A DNA stretch of 64,000 nucleotides, from NCBI RefSeq assembly GCF_900240315.1, contig NZ_OEPZ01000001.1:186001-250000 (forward strand), in the 5' to 3' direction. Source of the DNA: Dorea phocaeensis. Its GTDB lineage: Bacteria; Bacillota; Clostridia; Lachnospirales; Lachnospiraceae. The notes below the pieces were generated by a model. It saw only the letters and a list, made by a program, of their open reading frames with translations, was not told the origin of the DNA and ran no database searches. Each line of letters opens with the position of its first letter. Position 1 is the first letter of the stretch. Both the position numbers and the translations under genes were made by a program. Positions 1-8,586 of this stretch are shown here, in pieces.

Positions 1-344
1 ATGTCTCTGCTAAGACCGGACAGAGGCTACCAAAGCTTTATGATATGATTGATATGGTAATTGAGAACCAGACAATGCGTGTGGCGACAGGAGTGCTGAA
101 TGAGATTATGACGGAAGCGGTAGCTATGCAGCAGCCGCCGTCAGACAAGGGAAAGCGGCTGAAGCTTTACTATATTACCCAGGTTTCTGTGAAGCCGCCG
201 ACTTTTGTAATCTTTGTCAATGACAAGGAATTGATGCATTTTTCTTATACCAGATATTTGGAAAATAAGATCAGAGAAGCATTTGGTTTCCGGGGAACTT
301 CGCTGAAGTTCTTTATCCGGGAAAGAAAGGAAAAGGATCGTTAA
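1..344 (+). CDS. der: Ribosome biogenesis GTPase Der, C-terminal part (5' end outside window)
   Basis: This is the 3' end of a double-GTPase Der (EngA), which helps assemble the 50S ribosomal subunit. The reading frame is open from base 3 and begins in the G5 element of the second GTPase domain (VSAKTGQR). The C-terminal KH-like domain follows, with the family signature around [15 protein letters not shown] and a basic tail ending RERKEKDR. The start codon lies upstream of the window, so the internal ATG at 45 is not a real start. It is followed two bases later by plsY, and der-plsY-gpsA is a common clostridial order, which supports the call. Confidence 0.93.
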   Translation, partial: VSAKTGQRLPKLYDMIDMVIENQTMRVATGVLNEIMTEAVAMQQPPSDKGKRLKLYYITQVSVKPPTFVIFVNDKELMHFSYTRYLENKIREAFGFRGTSLKFFIRERKEKDR

Positions 345-346
345 TC

Positions 347-997
347 ATGGAACGTATCATATGTGTATTGATTGGATATGCATTTGGACTATTGCAGACG
401 GGATATATTTACGGAAAGCTTCATCATATTGATATCCGCAAACTGGGAAGCGGGAATGCGGGTACGACTAATGCACTGCGAACCCTGGGGTGGAAGGCTG
501 GACTTGTAACCTTCCTGGGAGATTGTTTTAAGTGCGTGGCAGCAGTAGTGGTGGCTACCTTGCTTTACCGGGAGTCCCATACGGAAATGCTGCCGCTTCT
601 TGCCATGTATGCCGGGGCCGGAGCTGTGATTGGACACAACTATCCGTTCTACCTTGGATTTAAGGGAGGGAAAGGCATTGCGGCGACAGCAGGTTTGATT
701 ATCAGTACCGTCAATATTTGGATGGTGCTGATCTGCCTCCTTGTGTTCATTGGAGTGGTAGCCGTGACTAGATACGTGTCAGTGGGATCCCTTTTAGTGG
801 TGACTATCTACCTTGCAGAAGTTGTGATTTACGGGCAGATGGGAGGATTTGCGGTGGCACCGGAGTATTTGTGGGAGATGTACGCGATAGCGGCATTTCT
901 GATGGTGTCGGCCTTCATAAAGCACCGGCAGAATATCAAGCGGCTGTTAAATGGCACAGAGAACAAGCTAAGTGTTGGAAAAAGAAATCATAAATAA
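347..997 (+). CDS. plsY: Acyl-phosphate:glycerol-3-phosphate acyltransferase PlsY
   Basis: Integral membrane enzyme that transfers the acyl group of acyl-phosphate to glycerol-3-phosphate, giving lysophosphatidate, the first committed step of phospholipid synthesis. The 216-residue protein is highly hydrophobic. It carries the three PlsY signatures: GSGNAGTTN (residues 34-42), the GHNYPFYLGFKGGKGIA loop, and the C-terminal HRQNIKRLLNGTE. The start ATG lies 2 bases after the der stop, and the AAAGGA that would serve as ribosome binding site lies inside the end of der. GpsA, which makes its substrate, is encoded next. Confidence 0.95.
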   Translation: MERIICVLIGYAFGLLQTGYIYGKLHHIDIRKLGSGNAGTTNALRTLGWKAGLVTFLGDCFKCVAAVVVATLLYRESHTEMLPLLAMYAGAGAVIGHNYPFYLGFKGGKGIAATAGLIISTVNIWMVLICLLVFIGVVAVTRYVSVGSLLVVTIYLAEVVIYGQMGGFAVAPEYLWEMYAIAAFLMVSAFIKHRQNIKRLLNGTENKLSVGKRNHK

Positions 998-1049
998 TAG
1001 CGAATCGTGATGGTGATTGCGAGGCGCCAGAGAAAGGAACGTGAAAACT

Positions 1050-2063
1050 ATGGCAAATGTAGGTGTGATGGGAGCGGGAAGCTGGGGAACAGCCCTTGCC
1101 CTTCTGCTTCACAAGAACGGACATCAGGTGACCGTTTGGTCGATTAATCAGGAAGAGGTTGATATGCTTTCTTCCAAACGGGAACACACCAGTAAGCTTC
1201 CGGGGGTTAAGCTTCCGGAGGAAATGATTTTCACCAGCAATATGGAAGAGGCGATTGTGGGCAAGGATTTCCTTGTGTTGGCAGTACCTTCTCCGTTTAC
1301 CAGAAGCACGGCGCGCAATATGAAGCCGTATGTGAAGGAAGGACAGATCATTGTAGATGTGGCAAAGGGAATTGAGGAAGCTACCCTGATGACACTTTCT
1401 CAGCAGATTGAGGAGGAACTTCCTCAGGCAGATGTCGCAGTTTTGTCCGGTCCAAGTCATGCGGAGGAAGTCGGAAGAGGACTTCCGACCATCGTTGTGA
1501 TTGGTGCGAGAAGAAAGAGGACGGCAGAATATCTTCAGAGCATGTTTATGAACGAGGTGTTCCGTGTTTATACAAGCCCGGATATGCTGGGGATGGAGCT
1601 TGGCGGTTCCTTAAAGAATGTCATTGCTTTGGCTGCCGGAATTGCAGACGGCATGGGATATGGAGACAATACGAAGGCGGCTCTGATTACCAGAGGAATT
1701 GCAGAGATCGCAAGATTGGGTGTGAAGATGGGAGGAGCCATCGAAAGCTTTACCGGTCTGACGGGAATCGGAGATCTGATTGTAACTTGTGCCAGCGTTC
1801 ATAGCCGAAATCGTAAGGCAGGATACCTGATGGGTCAGGGAAAATCCATGCAGGAAGCTATGGATGAAGTTCAGATGGTGGTAGAAGGTGTTTATTCCAC
1901 AAAGGCAGCTGTAAAGCTGGGCGAGAAGTATGGAGTATCCCTTCCGATCATCAATAAAGTAAACGAAGTGCTGTTTGAAGGAAAAGATCCAAAAGAGGCG
2001 GTCAACGAACTGATGCTTAGAGACAGTAAGGCAGAGCATACTGCACTTCCATGGAAAGAATAG
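1050..2063 (+). CDS. gpsA: Glycerol-3-phosphate dehydrogenase [NAD(P)+]
   Basis: Reduces dihydroxyacetone phosphate to sn-glycerol-3-phosphate for phospholipid synthesis. The Rossmann motif GAGSWG is at residues 8-13. The catalytic Lys lies in GGSLKNVIALAAGIADG, followed by NTKAALITRG, and the length of 337 residues is normal. ATG 1050 is preferred because the protein then starts MANVGVMGAGSWG as in the family; GTG 1041 is a near alternative, with AAAGGA just upstream. An in-frame ATG at 1017 would add an unconserved leader and is disfavoured. It is followed by a long inverted repeat and then by a convergent gene, so transcription of this block probably ends here. Confidence 0.94.
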   Translation: MANVGVMGAGSWGTALALLLHKNGHQVTVWSINQEEVDMLSSKREHTSKLPGVKLPEEMIFTSNMEEAIVGKDFLVLAVPSPFTRSTARNMKPYVKEGQIIVDVAKGIEEATLMTLSQQIEEELPQADVAVLSGPSHAEEVGRGLPTIVVIGARRKRTAEYLQSMFMNEVFRVYTSPDMLGMELGGSLKNVIALAAGIADGMGYGDNTKAALITRGIAEIARLGVKMGGAIESFTGLTGIGDLIVTCASVHSRNRKAGYLMGQGKSMQEAMDEVQMVVEGVYSTKAAVKLGEKYGVSLPIINKVNEVLFEGKDPKEAVNELMLRDSKAEHTALPWKE

Positions 2064-2086
2064 AATAGTATGGAATATTATAACAA

Positions 2087-2145
2087 TCCCCTATCTGAGA
2101 ATGCATCAAGGGAGGCATGAAACCTCCTCGTTCTCAGATAGGGGA
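2087..2145. terminator. Long inverted repeat between convergent gpsA and lysR
   Basis: A perfect 15-bp inverted repeat (arms 2087-2101 and 2131-2145) encloses a second small stem (GGAGG 2111-2115 with CCTCC 2123-2127). No clean T-run follows on either strand, but its place between two convergent genes suggests a bidirectional terminator. Confidence 0.6.
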
Positions 2146-2170
2146 CTGTTGTTTGTGTAAAAAGTACGTT

Positions 2171-3058
2171 TTATAAATCTGCATGTTCGGCAACATAAGT
2201 CTTAAACGCCTGAATGGCCGGAGCCTGGTAGACATTCTTTAGAGTTGCCATATAGAAATTTCGTTCCCAGCTTGGCTTGGCAATTTGGATTGGCTTGACG
2301 GGCATATAGTCAAGAATCGGCATTCGCGGCACGACTGCAACACCGAATCCGGCGCCAACCAGTCCGGCAACGGCCTCATCTTCTTCCACACTACAGACCA
2401 CCTCGGGATGCCCACCGCATTTTTCAAAGAGTTTTTTGATAACGCGATGAAGTCCGCTTCGGGTGGAGAATCCAACTTGTGGATATTGCAGGGTTTCTTT
2501 CAAATCAATAGAATCTCTGCTCTCTAGAGGATGCCCTTCCGGTACGATAAGAACCAGTTCCTGTTTGGCAATCGGAATGAACTCGATTGTCGGTTCCTGT
2601 TCAACGTAGGAACAAAAGGCGACATCGTAACGGCGGTCTTTTAATCCCTGAATCATATCCATGGTAAGTCCGGTGGAGTTATGAAACCGGAAATCAATAT
2701 GCTTGTCTGAATGCTCATCAAGAAATCCCCGCACTAGTTTTGGAACAATCAGGCTGCTGACAGCACGAAGCTGCGCAATGTCAATTCGACCTTCGCCAGT
2801 TCCTGTCATTTGAAGTTTGTTGATGCTGGAGTCTAAAATATCCAGTGATTTTGTGACATCTTCCAAAAAGGCTTGTCCGCATTTCGTCAGGACAACATTT
2901 CTTCCTTCTTTTTCGAAAAGTTTTACTCCCAATTCTTTCTCCAAAGAGGAAATCGCATGGCTTAAGCTTGGCTGCGTGATTGCAAGAAGTTCGGCAGCTT
3001 TCGTATAGTGTTCTAGTTTTGCCAGCGTGACAAAATACCTTAGATGATAGAGGTTCAT
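2171..3058 (-). CDS. LysR-family transcriptional regulator
   Basis: 295-residue LysR-type regulator. The N-terminal winged helix-turn-helix is typical (MNLYHLRYFVTLAKLEHYTKA, then QPSLSHAISSLEKELGVKLFEK) and is followed by a periplasmic-binding-like effector domain. I chose the ATG at 3058 (minus strand) because the conserved LysR N-terminus begins exactly there and an AAGGAGAAAGG ribosome binding site precedes it; the frame stays open upstream to 3109 but that part is not conserved. It is divergent from the TIM-barrel gene at 3274 across about 215 bp. This is the classical arrangement for a LysR protein that controls the neighbouring operon, so it is the likely local regulator of the transport and dehydrogenase genes. 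The effector is unknown; a quinate/shikimate-type compound is my inference from the neighbours. Confidence 0.9.
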   Translation of the reverse strand: MNLYHLRYFVTLAKLEHYTKAAELLAITQPSLSHAISSLEKELGVKLFEKEGRNVVLTKCGQAFLEDVTKSLDILDSSINKLQMTGTGEGRIDIAQLRAVSSLIVPKLVRGFLDEHSDKHIDFRFHNSTGLTMDMIQGLKDRRYDVAFCSYVEQEPTIEFIPIAKQELVLIVPEGHPLESRDSIDLKETLQYPQVGFSTRSGLHRVIKKLFEKCGGHPEVVCSVEEDEAVAGLVGAGFGVAVVPRMPILDYMPVKPIQIAKPSWERNFYMATLKNVYQAPAIQAFKTYVAEHADL

Positions 3059-3161
3059 AACCTTTCTCCTTTTCCTGTGTGTTTTTTTTCTATCTATTTT
3101 TGTGACCATATTTTAACATGAACTATAAATAAAATCTATGGATTGTGTCATAATTAACAAT

Positions 3162-3190
3162 TTGTTTTTAATTTAACGATATATTATAAT
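3162..3190 (+). promoter_or_regulatory. Sigma-A type promoter for the accessory metabolic operon
   Basis: TTGTTT (3162-3167), a 17-bp spacer and TATAAT (3185-3190) lie in the lysR divergent region, about 80 bp upstream of the TIM-barrel gene. An 11-bp inverted repeat AGGTTGAACCT lies downstream at 3212-3222 and could be an operator. A specific LysR T-N11-A box could not be assigned with confidence. Confidence 0.6.
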
Positions 3191-3273
3191 CGAAGCATAG
3201 AAAAAATCACAAGGTTGAACCTGGAAAATACAAAAAACATGTTCAATTTAAACAATGGAAGGAGAAAAGTATT

Positions 3274-4110
3274 ATGTCAACAAAGAATCCAATCACAGTA
3301 AGTTCCTGGACACTTGGAGATCAGTGCAAATTCGAAGATCGTGTTATTGCGGCAAAAGAGGCTGGATATGAAGGAATCGGTCTTCGTGCAGAGACTTATG
3401 TAGACGCATTGAACGAAGGACTTCATGATGAAGATATTCTTACAATCCTTGACAAGCACGGAATGAAAGTAACAGAGGTAGAATACATCGTACAGTGGTG
3501 TGAAGAGCATCGTTCTTACGAGCAGAAGTACAAAGAGCAGATGTGCTTTCATATGTGTGAACTCTTCGGAGTTGGCCATATCAACTGTGGTTTGATGGAG
3601 AACTACTCTGTAGAGTATACAGCACAGAAGTTAAAAGAACTGTGCCAGAGAGCCGGAAAATACATTATTGGTGTTGAGCCAATGCCATACAGCGGTATCC
3701 CGGATCTGAAAAAGGGATGGGAGGTTGTAAAGGCTTCTGGATGTGAAAATGCAATGTTAATTCTTGATACATGGCATTGGGTAAGAGCGGATCAGCCGTT
3801 TGATATCTTAACAGAAGAAATTGCGAAGAAGGTTATCTCCATCCAGATCAACGATGCATACGACAGACCATATGCAAAAACTATTTTAAGAGATGAGTCT
3901 ATGCATGATCGTCTGGCACCTGGAACAGGAGCAAAAGACACAGCAGGATTTGTAAAGATGATCAAAGATGCCGGTATCGATCCAAAGGTAATCGGTGTAG
4001 AAGTTATCTCTGATGAGATCCTTGGAAGAGGAATCAAAGAAGCAGCAGCTTATACATATGAGAATACAGAGAAAGTTCTCAAAGAAGCATGGCCTGAGAT
4101 GGTAGACTAA
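3274..4110 (+). CDS. Sugar phosphate isomerase/epimerase-family TIM-barrel enzyme (possible 3-dehydroshikimate dehydratase)
   Basis: 278-residue protein of the AP-endonuclease-2/xylose-isomerase-like TIM-barrel superfamily. This superfamily includes inosose dehydratases, sugar epimerases and 3-dehydroshikimate dehydratases of the AsbF/QuiC type. Probable divalent-metal ligands are visible at strand ends: E135 (IIGVEPMPYSG), D165 and H168 (LILDTWHW), Q191 (SIQINDAY) and E243 (GVEVISDE). A GGAAGGAG site precedes the ATG. It is the first gene of the operon and is followed by an enoate-reductase-like enzyme and a YdiB-like dehydrogenase. That company makes a role on 3-dehydroshikimate or a related cyclic hydroxy acid plausible, but the superfamily is too broad to fix the substrate from sequence alone. 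Confidence 0.8.
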   Translation: MSTKNPITVSSWTLGDQCKFEDRVIAAKEAGYEGIGLRAETYVDALNEGLHDEDILTILDKHGMKVTEVEYIVQWCEEHRSYEQKYKEQMCFHMCELFGVGHINCGLMENYSVEYTAQKLKELCQRAGKYIIGVEPMPYSGIPDLKKGWEVVKASGCENAMLILDTWHWVRADQPFDILTEEIAKKVISIQINDAYDRPYAKTILRDESMHDRLAPGTGAKDTAGFVKMIKDAGIDPKVIGVEVISDEILGRGIKEAAAYTYENTEKVLKEAWPEMVD

Positions 4111-4164
4111 TCGGAAGTATAAGGAATAGAAGAATCTGATAGAGAGATAAGAGAGGAAGAGAAT

Positions 4165-6135
4165 ATGAAATTTAATGCAATGTTTTCACCAATCCAAATC
4201 GGACCTATGACTGTAAAGAACCGTTTTGTGGTTCCTCCGATGGGAAACAACTTTGCAAATACAGATGGAACATGGAGTGAACAGTCTGCGGCTTACTATG
4301 GAGAACGTGCAAAAGGACAGTTTGGTCTGATTACAATCGAAGCTTCTGTTGTACATCAGGGAGCTAAGGGAGGACCGAGAAAGCCTTGTCTTTATAATGA
4401 TGACAGTATTGAAAGCTTGAAGAGAATTACAGATGCCTGTCACAAAGAAGGAGCGAAGGTGTCCGTTCAGCTTCAGAATGCAGGACCGGAAGGAAATGCT
4501 AAGAATGCGGGAGCACCGATTGAAGCGGCAACTGCAATTCAGAGTTCAGATGGAAGAGATATTCCGGTAGAAGTTCCAACTGAAAAAGTATATGAACTGG
4601 TAAAAGGATATGGAGAAGCAGCAGTACGTGCAATGAAGGGCGGCGTTGATGCGGTAGAAATCCATATGGCGCATGGATATTTAGTAAACTCTTTCCTGTC
4701 ACCAAGAACAAATAAACGTGTGGATGAGTTCGGCGGAAGTTTTGAGAACCGTATGAGATTTTCCCGCCTGATCATCGAAGAAGTAAAAGCTAGAACAGAA
4801 GGAAAAATCGCGGTTCTTGCACGTATCAACAGTACTGAAGATATGTTTGGAGGACTGGATAATCACGATATGTGTGCGATTGCTGAATATCTGGAAGAGT
4901 GTGGAGTGGACGGATTACATGTATCCCGTGCCGTACATCTGAAAGACGAGTACATGTGGGCACCGACAGGTATCCATGGCGGATTCTCGGCAGAGCTTGT
5001 AGAGAATATTAAGAAATGTGTGTCCATTCCGGTTATTACCGTAGGACGTTACACAGAACCACAGTTTGCGGAGATTATGGTAAAGAAAGGAAGAGCTGAT
5101 TTGGTTGCATTTGGACGTCAGTCTCTGGCAGATCCACATATGCCTTTGAAAGCAATGGAGGAAAGACTGGAAGATATGACACCTTGTATCGCATGTCTTC
5201 AGGGATGTGTGGCTAATATGTATGCTGGACAGCCGATCTGTTGTTTGACTAACCCGGTTCTTGGCCGTGAGTCAGAAGGTCTTCCACTGGCAGAAAAGAA
5301 GAAAAAAGTATACGTAATCGGTGGTGGTGTTGCGGGTATGTGCGCAGCATTTACGGCAAAGAGACGTGGACATGATGTTACCTTGTTTGAAGCAACCGAT
5401 CGTCTTGGTGGAAATATGAGATTGGCTGCGTATCCACCAGGAAAAGGTGATATTACCAACATGATCAGAAGCTACATTGTAAAATGCGAAAAAGCCGGTG
5501 TAGATATCAAGATGAACACAAAGGTTACAGCTGAAATGCTGAAATCTGATACTCCAGATGCAGTCATCCTTGCAACAGGATCTGAAACCCTCATTCTTCC
5601 ATTCATCAAAGGAATTCAGAATCCAGATATTGTGCATGGAGTAGATTGTCTGGATGGATCTCGTTCGGTAGGACATAAAGTGCTTGTTGTCGGCGGTGGT
5701 ATGGTCGGAGCAGAGACTGCAGAATTCCTGGCTGAGCAGGGGCATGACGTATCTGTAATTGAGATGAGACACGAGATTGGACCAGATGTGATCCATGAAC
5801 ATAGAATCTTCCTGATGGAAGGATTGGAGAAATACGGTGTACAGAAGATTACAGACGCAGCAGTTTCTGAGATCTTCTCTGACGGTGTAAGCTACAAGAA
5901 CGCAGCAGACAAATCCGACGAAACACTTTACGAAGCAAGAGGATTTGATACCGTTGTTCTGTCCATGGGATTCAGCTCACGCTATACACATAGAGAAGGA
6001 CAGGAAGTTGTATACGATTTTGCAGATGAATTAAGAGCAATTGTACCGGAAGTACACGTAGTAGGAGATGCAGTTAGAGCACGTCGTGCGCTGGATGCAA
6101 CCAAAGAAGCTTACGATGTAGCATTAAAATTGTAA
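4165..6135 (+). CDS. NADH:flavin oxidoreductase, 2,4-dienoyl-CoA reductase/BaiCD type (FMN, 4Fe-4S, FAD)
   Basis: 656-residue multi-domain reductase. Residues 1 to about 330 form an old-yellow-enzyme FMN barrel (FSPIQIGPMTVKNRFVVPPM at the start). A 4Fe-4S site follows with Cys341, Cys344, Cys348 and Cys360. An FAD/NAD(P)H domain completes it, with dinucleotide motifs VIGGGVAGMCAAF and VVGGGMVGAETAEF. Family members (2,4-dienoyl-CoA reductase, 2-enoate reductase, BaiCD/BaiH) pass hydride from NADH through FAD and the cluster to FMN and reduce activated C=C bonds anaerobically. Here the probable substrate is an unsaturated ring acid handled by the adjacent enzymes (inference). Its separation of 54 bp from the upstream gene suggests co-transcription. 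It is not close enough to a bile-acid operon to call BaiCD. Confidence 0.88.
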   Translation: MKFNAMFSPIQIGPMTVKNRFVVPPMGNNFANTDGTWSEQSAAYYGERAKGQFGLITIEASVVHQGAKGGPRKPCLYNDDSIESLKRITDACHKEGAKVSVQLQNAGPEGNAKNAGAPIEAATAIQSSDGRDIPVEVPTEKVYELVKGYGEAAVRAMKGGVDAVEIHMAHGYLVNSFLSPRTNKRVDEFGGSFENRMRFSRLIIEEVKARTEGKIAVLARINSTEDMFGGLDNHDMCAIAEYLEECGVDGLHVSRAVHLKDEYMWAPTGIHGGFSAELVENIKKCVSIPVITVGRYTEPQFAEIMVKKGRADLVAFGRQSLADPHMPLKAMEERLEDMTPCIACLQGCVANMYAGQPICCLTNPVLGRESEGLPLAEKKKKVYVIGGGVAGMCAAFTAKRRGHDVTLFEATDRLGGNMRLAAYPPGKGDITNMIRSYIVKCEKAGVDIKMNTKVTAEMLKSDTPDAVILATGSETLILPFIKGIQNPDIVHGVDCLDGSRSVGHKVLVVGGGMVGAETAEFLAEQGHDVSVIEMRHEIGPDVIHEHRIFLMEGLEKYGVQKITDAAVSEIFSDGVSYKNAADKSDETLYEARGFDTVVLSMGFSSRYTHREGQEVVYDFADELRAIVPEVHVVGDAVRARRALDATKEAYDVALKL

Positions 6136-6150
6136 GAAATATAAGAATAA

Positions 6151-6179
6151 AAGCTCTGTCTTGAACGAGGACAGAGCTT
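6151..6179 (+). terminator. Intra-operon hairpin between the reductase and dehydrogenase genes
   Basis: A perfect 10-bp stem (6151-6160 with 6170-6179, AAGCTCTGTC and its complement) has a 9-base loop and no T-run after it. It may be a weak terminator, an RNA-processing or a stability element that sets different levels of the genes on either side. Confidence 0.45.
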
Positions 6180-6211
6180 GGAATAAAATATAACATCAGG
6201 AGGAAACCAAG

Positions 6212-7087
6212 ATGGAAAAAAGAATTTCAGGACATACTGGTTTGATGGGATTATTCGGAACACCAGTTGGACATTCCGGATCCCCAGCAATGTATAATTT
6301 CAGCTTCCAGCATGATGGACTGGACTATGCCTATCTGGCATTTGACGTAACAGAAGAGCAGATGCCAAAAACTTTTGAAGCAATTAAGTTATTCAATATG
6401 CGTGGGGGTAACTTTACCATGCCATGCAAGAACATTGCAGCAAAACTGGTTGATAAACTGTCTCCGGCAGCAGAGATCATCGGAGCATGTAACGTATTCG
6501 TTAACGATGACGGAGTGATTACAGGACATATTACAGACGGTATCGGATTTGTGAAAAATCTTGAGATCAATGGAGCGCCGGTAAAAGATAAAAAGACAGT
6601 TGTGTTAGGAGCTGGTGGAGCAGCAACTGCAATTCAGGTACAGCTTGCCCTTGACGGAGCAAAAGAAGTGAAGATCTTCAATATTGATGATAAGTTCTAT
6701 GAGAGAGCTGAGAGCACCAAAGCAAAACTGACAGAGAAATGCCCGGACTGTGTAGTGACGGTAGATCATCTGGAAGATGCAGAAAAGCTTGCACAGGCTG
6801 TAAAGGAATGTGATATTCTGATCAATGCGACAACAATGGGAATGAAACCTTATGAAGATGTAACATTGGTTGACAAATCTTTATTCCATAAAGATTTGGT
6901 TGTAGCTGACACTGTTTATAATCCAGAAAAAACAAAGATGATTGTAGAAGCAGAAGAAGCAGGATGCAAAGCAATCGGTGGAGTAGGAATGCTTCAGCAG
7001 CAGGGAGCTGTAAACTACGAGCTTTTTGTTGGAAAAGAGATGCCTCTTGCTGAATATCAGGAATTCCAGAAACAGCAGGCAAAATAA
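6212..7087 (+). CDS. YdiB-like quinate/shikimate dehydrogenase
   Basis: 291-residue member of the AroE/YdiB family, which oxidises shikimate or quinate to the 3-dehydro acid, or the reverse. Substrate-site elements are present: PVGHSGSP for the two serines, NFTMPCK with the catalytic Lys, GACN, and MLQQQGA with the conserved Gln. Two details differ from a standard biosynthetic AroE. The usual GxNTDG reads GHITDG, so the Asn is lost while the catalytic Asp stays. After the second Rossmann strand the text reads FNIDDKFYERA, an acidic residue where NADP-specific AroE has Arg/Thr, suggesting NAD preference as in YdiB. With dedicated transporters next to it, a catabolic role is more likely than aromatic synthesis (inference). 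Confidence 0.88.
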   Translation: MEKRISGHTGLMGLFGTPVGHSGSPAMYNFSFQHDGLDYAYLAFDVTEEQMPKTFEAIKLFNMRGGNFTMPCKNIAAKLVDKLSPAAEIIGACNVFVNDDGVITGHITDGIGFVKNLEINGAPVKDKKTVVLGAGGAATAIQVQLALDGAKEVKIFNIDDKFYERAESTKAKLTEKCPDCVVTVDHLEDAEKLAQAVKECDILINATTMGMKPYEDVTLVDKSLFHKDLVVADTVYNPEKTKMIVEAEEAGCKAIGGVGMLQQQGAVNYELFVGKEMPLAEYQEFQKQQAK

Positions 7088-7118
7088 ATTACTACAAAGG
7101 TTAAAAGGAGAAGAGAGA

Positions 7119-8411
7119 ATGAAGGCTAAGAAGTATCTATGGTCAATCATCTGTGTGTATATGTGTTATCTGACACACGGAATTCAGGCGCTTATTCTTG
7201 GACAGAATAACGTCAACTTTGCAATTCAGTGGGGATTTGATATGTCCAACCCTGAATCAGCAGCTTATGCAGCAGGACTTGCAGCAGTAAGTACTGCAAT
7301 TGCGTGGACAGGATTTGGTAAATTCATCAGCGTATGGATCGGAGGAGAGATCTCTGACCGTGTGGGACGTAAGAAAATGATGGTTGGTGGAGCTGTACTT
7401 TACATCATCTGTTTCTTGGGATTCTTATTTACACAGAATGCATTAATCGCATCTGTATGTGGATTCTTAACAGGTGTTGCAACATCTGGATTCTGGGATG
7501 CAGCAGGATACCCGGCGGTACAGGAAGCATGTCCGGCAGCACCAGGATCTGCATTAATTGGAATTAAGTTCTTCGTATCTTTATCCGGTATGGTATATCC
7601 ATTGATGGTAGTACAGAATGCAAGCAATGGGAACTGGAAGATGAACGTAATTATTCCACTTGTAATGTCCTTCGTATGTCTGGCACTTGCACTGATCGCA
7701 CCATTTGTATACGATGATCAGAAGAAGGCAGCAAAAGGAGAGGCAAATAAAGATCACAATGCAATTCAGGATGAAATTAACGCAGCGAAAGCAGCGATGC
7801 TTCAGAAGCCAAACAAATTAGTTGTATTCTTGATCATGTTCTATGCATTCTTATGTATGGCAATCATGTATGGTGCACAGCAGTACACCAAAGCATTCGG
7901 ATTATCTGTATGTGGACTTTCCGAGATGCAGGCGGCAGGTATGACATCTATCTACACAGTAGGTTCACTTTGCGCAGTACTGTTCTGGGCATTTATGATG
8001 GGAAAATTAAAATGGAACCCATTAAAAGTTATTTTGATTGACTCTATTTGTACAGCAGCAGCACTTGCAGCCGTATTATTCATCCATCAGGTAGCAGTAA
8101 TCTACATTGCAATTACAATGCTTGGATTTTTTGCAGCAGGTGGAGCGCTTCAGACAGGACTTGCAGTAGTACAGTTATTCAATCCAGGACCAAAAGGAAG
8201 AAACACAGGTATCTACTATACCTTCATGGGAGCAGCAAGCTACCTGATTCCGGTTGTAGCAGCACAGCTTACAAAGGCATCTGGAGAGGCAAACGCAGTT
8301 TACACATTAATGATTATGTTATTAGTATTTGCAGGACTTGCAATTTTAAGTTCTCTGTATCTGGTAGCTCAGCACAAGAAGATCTTTGGAAAGAGCGCAC
8401 TTAGCAAATAA
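7119..8411 (+). CDS. MFS transporter, YdiN/YdiM-like, copy 1
   Basis: 430-residue major facilitator with about 12 membrane segments. The loop-2 signature is GGEISDRVGRKKM, and a stretch around GYPAVQEACPAAPGSALIGIK resembles the E. coli YdiN/YdiM family encoded beside ydiB. The start ATG at 7119 follows AAAAGGAGAAGAG; the frame is open further upstream into the dehydrogenase gene, but that part is not conserved. The protein differs from copy 2 at only two residues that I can see: V in place of I in QNNVNF, and I in place of V in KFISV. It probably imports the substrate of the adjacent YdiB-like dehydrogenase. Which cyclitol acid is carried cannot be read from sequence. Confidence 0.9.
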   Translation: MKAKKYLWSIICVYMCYLTHGIQALILGQNNVNFAIQWGFDMSNPESAAYAAGLAAVSTAIAWTGFGKFISVWIGGEISDRVGRKKMMVGGAVLYIICFLGFLFTQNALIASVCGFLTGVATSGFWDAAGYPAVQEACPAAPGSALIGIKFFVSLSGMVYPLMVVQNASNGNWKMNVIIPLVMSFVCLALALIAPFVYDDQKKAAKGEANKDHNAIQDEINAAKAAMLQKPNKLVVFLIMFYAFLCMAIMYGAQQYTKAFGLSVCGLSEMQAAGMTSIYTVGSLCAVLFWAFMMGKLKWNPLKVILIDSICTAAALAAVLFIHQVAVIYIAITMLGFFAAGGALQTGLAVVQLFNPGPKGRNTGIYYTFMGAASYLIPVVAAQLTKASGEANAVYTLMIMLLVFAGLAILSSLYLVAQHKKIFGKSALSK

Positions 8412-8437
8412 AAATCTTTTCCTAATATAATAAGGAG

Positions 8438-8478
8438 AAAAGGCTTTGCCTTTAGTCTAAAAAGGCAGAGCTTTTTCT
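8438..8478 (+). terminator. Intrinsic terminator between the two MFS genes
   Basis: A 16-bp stem (8438-8453 with 8461-8476, two G-U pairs) has a 7-base loop and ends in a T-run. Copy 2 may depend on readthrough or on a promoter in 8479-8586; that stretch is AT-rich but shows no clear -35/-10 pair. Confidence 0.7.
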
Positions 8479-8586
8479 TGGCAATGGATTGTTAAAAAAA
8501 AGACGATCTATAGAAAGTACCAGAGGATTTTTAATAAAAAGCACAAAAACCATAAAAAATATCTATGGATAAAAGGAGAAGAAGGA

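Noticed and set aside
1017-1049. Earlier start for gpsA
   Set aside because: The extra residues are not like the family, and the conserved start with the Rossmann motif begins at 1050.
936-1460. Long minus-strand open frames opposite gpsA and other conserved genes
   Set aside because: No ribosome binding sites or protein-like text; the plus-strand genes are certain.
3059-3109. Earlier start for the LysR gene
   Set aside because: The extension is basic and unconserved, while a good ribosome binding site lies immediately before 3058.
4165-6135. Bile-acid 7-dehydroxylation gene (baiCD/baiH)
   Set aside because: It is the same enzyme family, but none of the other bai genes (baiB, baiE, baiA, baiF, baiG, baiI) is nearby and the neighbours point to a ring acid.
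7853-8404. Open frames inside the MFS genes (and their copies at 9321-9845)
   Set aside because: They are out-of-frame shadows of the conserved transporter, duplicated only because the gene is duplicated.
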